A stretch of DNA of 6,048 nt from Minisyncoccota bacterium (GTDB lineage: Bacteria; Patescibacteriota; Minisyncoccia; Phycocordibacterales; Phycocordibacteraceae), in NCBI GenBank assembly GCA_022844065.1, contig JALHML010000039.1, positions 1 through 6,048 of the forward strand. Direction: 5' to 3'. Shown piece by piece: positions 4,406-6,048 of this stretch. The notes under the pieces were generated by a model. The model did not search any database. It had not been told where the DNA came from and saw only the letters and a list, made by a program, of their open reading frames with translations. A program made the translations under genes and the position numbers. Numbering within the stretch: the stretch's first letter is position 1; every line of letters starts with the position of its first letter.

Positions 4406-6048
4406 CTATTTGGAGACGATAACCCAACCCTCTGCAAGAAGTGGCTCGGCCTTCTTGTACTTCAGGCTCTGCGTCTCCTCGCCCTTTTGTATTGTTACCT
4501 CATCGTTTCTGCTGTATGCATTGTCGTTTCGGATTGGTGCTGGAGCCTCAGCACTCGTGTCGCTTCCTTCCGACGCTGCGACAAGTTTCGCGCGTGTCTT
4601 CTCTTCTTCCGCACGCATGCGGGCATCGTCTGCCGGACGTATACGAGGAATGGCTTCCGCTACCGCTGTTGCAATGCTTTCCTGCATCGTCTTAAAGCGC
4701 GCAAGACCTTCCTTTCGATACTCAATCAACGGATCACGCTGTCCGTACGCGCGAAGGGACACCGAGCGGCGAAGATAGTCCATGGTCTCGAGGTGCTCAA
4801 GCCAGAAGGTATCCGTAACCTGAAGGAGTAAGCGGCGCATGAGCATCGCAACGGCTTCAGCGCCAAACTCCTCGCGCTTGTGATCGAATGCGGCAAGCGC
4901 TTCCGGACTTCCGCTAATGAGCGTCCGTATCAAGTCTTCAATCTCCTCGTTGGTCCCCTTGAGGGCGGTCATACGCTCGCGGTATACCGATAAGCGCTGG
5001 GTGTTAAGCACATCGTCGTAGGAGAGCACCTGCTTACGGGAATCGAAGTTGAAGCCTTCAATGCGCTTTTGTGCAGTCTCGAGAGCCTTCGTGATAAGCG
5101 AGCTCTGTATCGGCTCGTCTTCAGGGATCTTGAAGGATCCCATGACGTTCTTAACCATATCCGACGCAAAGACGCGCATGAGCTTGTCATCAAGCGAGAC
5201 AAAGAATCGTGTCTCACCCGGATCGCCCTGACGGCCAGAACGGCCACGCAGCTGATCATCAATACGACGTGCCTCATGGCGCTCGGTACCGATAACCGCA
5301 AGACCCCCGAAGCTCCTCACCTCTTCGCGCATCTCTTCAGAGGCTCCAATGCCTCCAAGCTTAATGTCGACACCGCGTCCTGCAAGGTTGGTTGCAACGG
5401 TAACGCCTCCCTTCCTGCCGGCACTCGCAATAATCTCTCCTTCACGCTCATGGTTCTTTGCGTTAAGGACCTCGTGTGGAATACCCACCTCCCGCAGCGC
5501 TTCGCTCACCACCTCGTTGTCCTCAATAGATACGGTACCAATAAGAACCGGCTGTCCTTTCTCGTGCACGGCTTTTACGTGGGCGGCAAGTGCGGTGTAC
5601 TTCCCGCGTGCATTCTGGAAGATAAGGTCGTCATAGTCCTTACGCGCAATTGGACGATGGGTTGGTACTTGGACCACCTCAAGGCCGTAGACGGTGAAGA
5701 ATTCCTCTTCTGAGGAGAGGCCGGTACCGGTCATTCCCGCGACAGCCTCGTACATACGGAAATAGTTCTGGAATGTAACCGACGCATACGTGCGCGTCTC
5801 TTTCTGAATTGGTACACCTTCCTTCGCCTCAACAGCCTGGTGCAAGCCCTCGCTCCAGCGACGGCCCGGCTGCAAGCGCCCCGTAAACTCATCCACAATA
5901 ACGATCTCGCCATCCTTCACGACGTATTCTTTGTCACCCCTAAAGAGAGCCTTTGCGCGCACTGCCGTATCGAGATGATGGGCATACTTCATACCCCCTT
6001 CTGCATAGAGGTTTTCAATTCCCAGCGCTTTCTCTGCCTTATTAATAC
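4406..6048 (-). CDS. secA: Preprotein translocase ATPase SecA, C-terminal part (5' end beyond the right edge)
   Basis: SecA is the ATP-driven motor that pushes unfolded preproteins through SecYEG at the inner face of the membrane. The frame is open from base 6048 to a TAG at 4406-4408, about 547 codons. The ATG at 5992 is internal, because the 18 codons before it (INKAEKALGIENLYAEGG) are ordinary SecA sequence. In order one sees the end of the preprotein-crosslinking region, VDEFTGR, GMTGTG closing the first nucleotide-binding domain, then the second with NAKNHEREGE, ATNLAGRGVDIKLGG and QLRGRSGRQGDPG (arginine fingers). SYDDVLNTQR marks the helical scaffold, and FWLEHLETMDYLRR with LRAYGQRDPLIEYRKEG its later part. 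The segment between those two is short (about 62 residues), implying a reduced helical wing domain. The CxCx8CH/C zinc tail is absent; the protein ends in QSLKYKKAEPLLAEGWVIVSK-like sequence after a charged, Ala-rich linker. Promoter and start lie outside the window. Confidence 0.97.
   Translation of the reverse strand, partial: INKAEKALGIENLYAEGGMKYAHHLDTAVRAKALFRGDKEYVVKDGEIVIVDEFTGRLQPGRRWSEGLHQAVEAKEGVPIQKETRTYASVTFQNYFRMYEAVAGMTGTGLSSEEEFFTVYGLEVVQVPTHRPIARKDYDDLIFQNARGKYTALAAHVKAVHEKGQPVLIGTVSIEDNEVVSEALREVGIPHEVLNAKNHEREGEIIASAGRKGGVTVATNLAGRGVDIKLGGIGASEEMREEVRSFGGLAVIGTERHEARRIDDQLRGRSGRQGDPGETRFFVSLDDKLMRVFASDMVKNVMGSFKIPEDEPIQSSLITKALETAQKRIEGFNFDSRKQVLSYDDVLNTQRLSVYRERMTALKGTNEEIEDLIRTLISGSPEALAAFDHKREEFGAEAVAMLMRRLLLQVTDTFWLEHLETMDYLRRSVSLRAYGQRDPLIEYRKEGLARFKTMQESIATAVAEAIPRIRPADDARMRAEEEKTRAKLVAASEGSDTSAEAPAPIRNDNAYSRNDEVTIQKGEETQSLKYKKAEPLLAEGWVIVSK

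Noticed and set aside
5069..5713. Long plus-strand open frame (about 214 codons) antisense to secA
   Set aside because: It lies wholly opposite highly conserved SecA motifs, its translation shows no recognisable domain, and no promoter or Shine-Dalgarno site was noted. It is best explained as a by-product of secA codon use.
5992..5992. ATG at 5992 as the start of the right-hand gene
   Set aside because: The frame continues upstream without a stop, and those codons encode normal SecA sequence (LGIENLYAEGG before MKYAHHLDTA). The gene is therefore cut by the window edge rather than starting there.

Overview
The window looks like part of a bacterial chromosome from the Candidate Phyla Radiation (Patescibacteria), probably the Parcubacteria/Kaiserbacteria side. 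This is an inference from protein features. A partial protein begins with a helix-turn-helix module of a type I associate with these genomes. Obg ends directly after its GTPase domain. GatB carries the CxC/CxxC cysteine pairs. SecA lacks the usual C-terminal zinc-finger tail. Stops are used in the standard way (TAG, TGA), so there is no sign of UGA recoding. Coding is dense and the gaps are under 100 bases, with no tRNA, rRNA, CRISPR array or insertion sequence visible.

Layout, left to right. Bases 1-331 (minus strand) hold the N-terminal 110 residues of a helix-turn-helix protein that runs off the left edge. It has a near-consensus promoter only six bases ahead of its ATG, which implies a leaderless transcript. 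Bases 366-456 hold a 24-base near-palindrome that abuts a perfect 24-bp stem-loop, the probable terminator of the next transcription unit. Bases 457-2906 (minus strand) hold obg followed by gatB, 38 nt apart and probably one operon. Bases 2907-3013 form a divergent control region with overlapping promoters. Bases 3014-4354 (plus strand) encode a complete monofunctional aspartate kinase with two ACT domains. Bases 4355-4405 hold a terminator shared by two convergent genes. Bases 4406-6048 (minus strand) are the C-terminal part of secA, whose start lies beyond the right edge.

Three neighbours are housekeeping genes: GatB for amidating mischarged Glu-tRNAGln/Asp-tRNAAsn, Obg for ribosome assembly, and SecA for protein export. 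The aspartate kinase is the outlier. It faces the other way, has its own promoter-like and terminator elements, is the only gene with a strong Shine-Dalgarno sequence, and resembles the Bacillus/Clostridium YclM type. Many CPR organisms lack amino-acid biosynthesis. It could be a laterally acquired cassette, but that is an inference. I found no clear evidence of a wholly new multi-gene system. The most notable items are the leaderless HTH gene with its palindromic upstream region, the cassette-like aspartate kinase, and the reduced SecA and Obg architectures.
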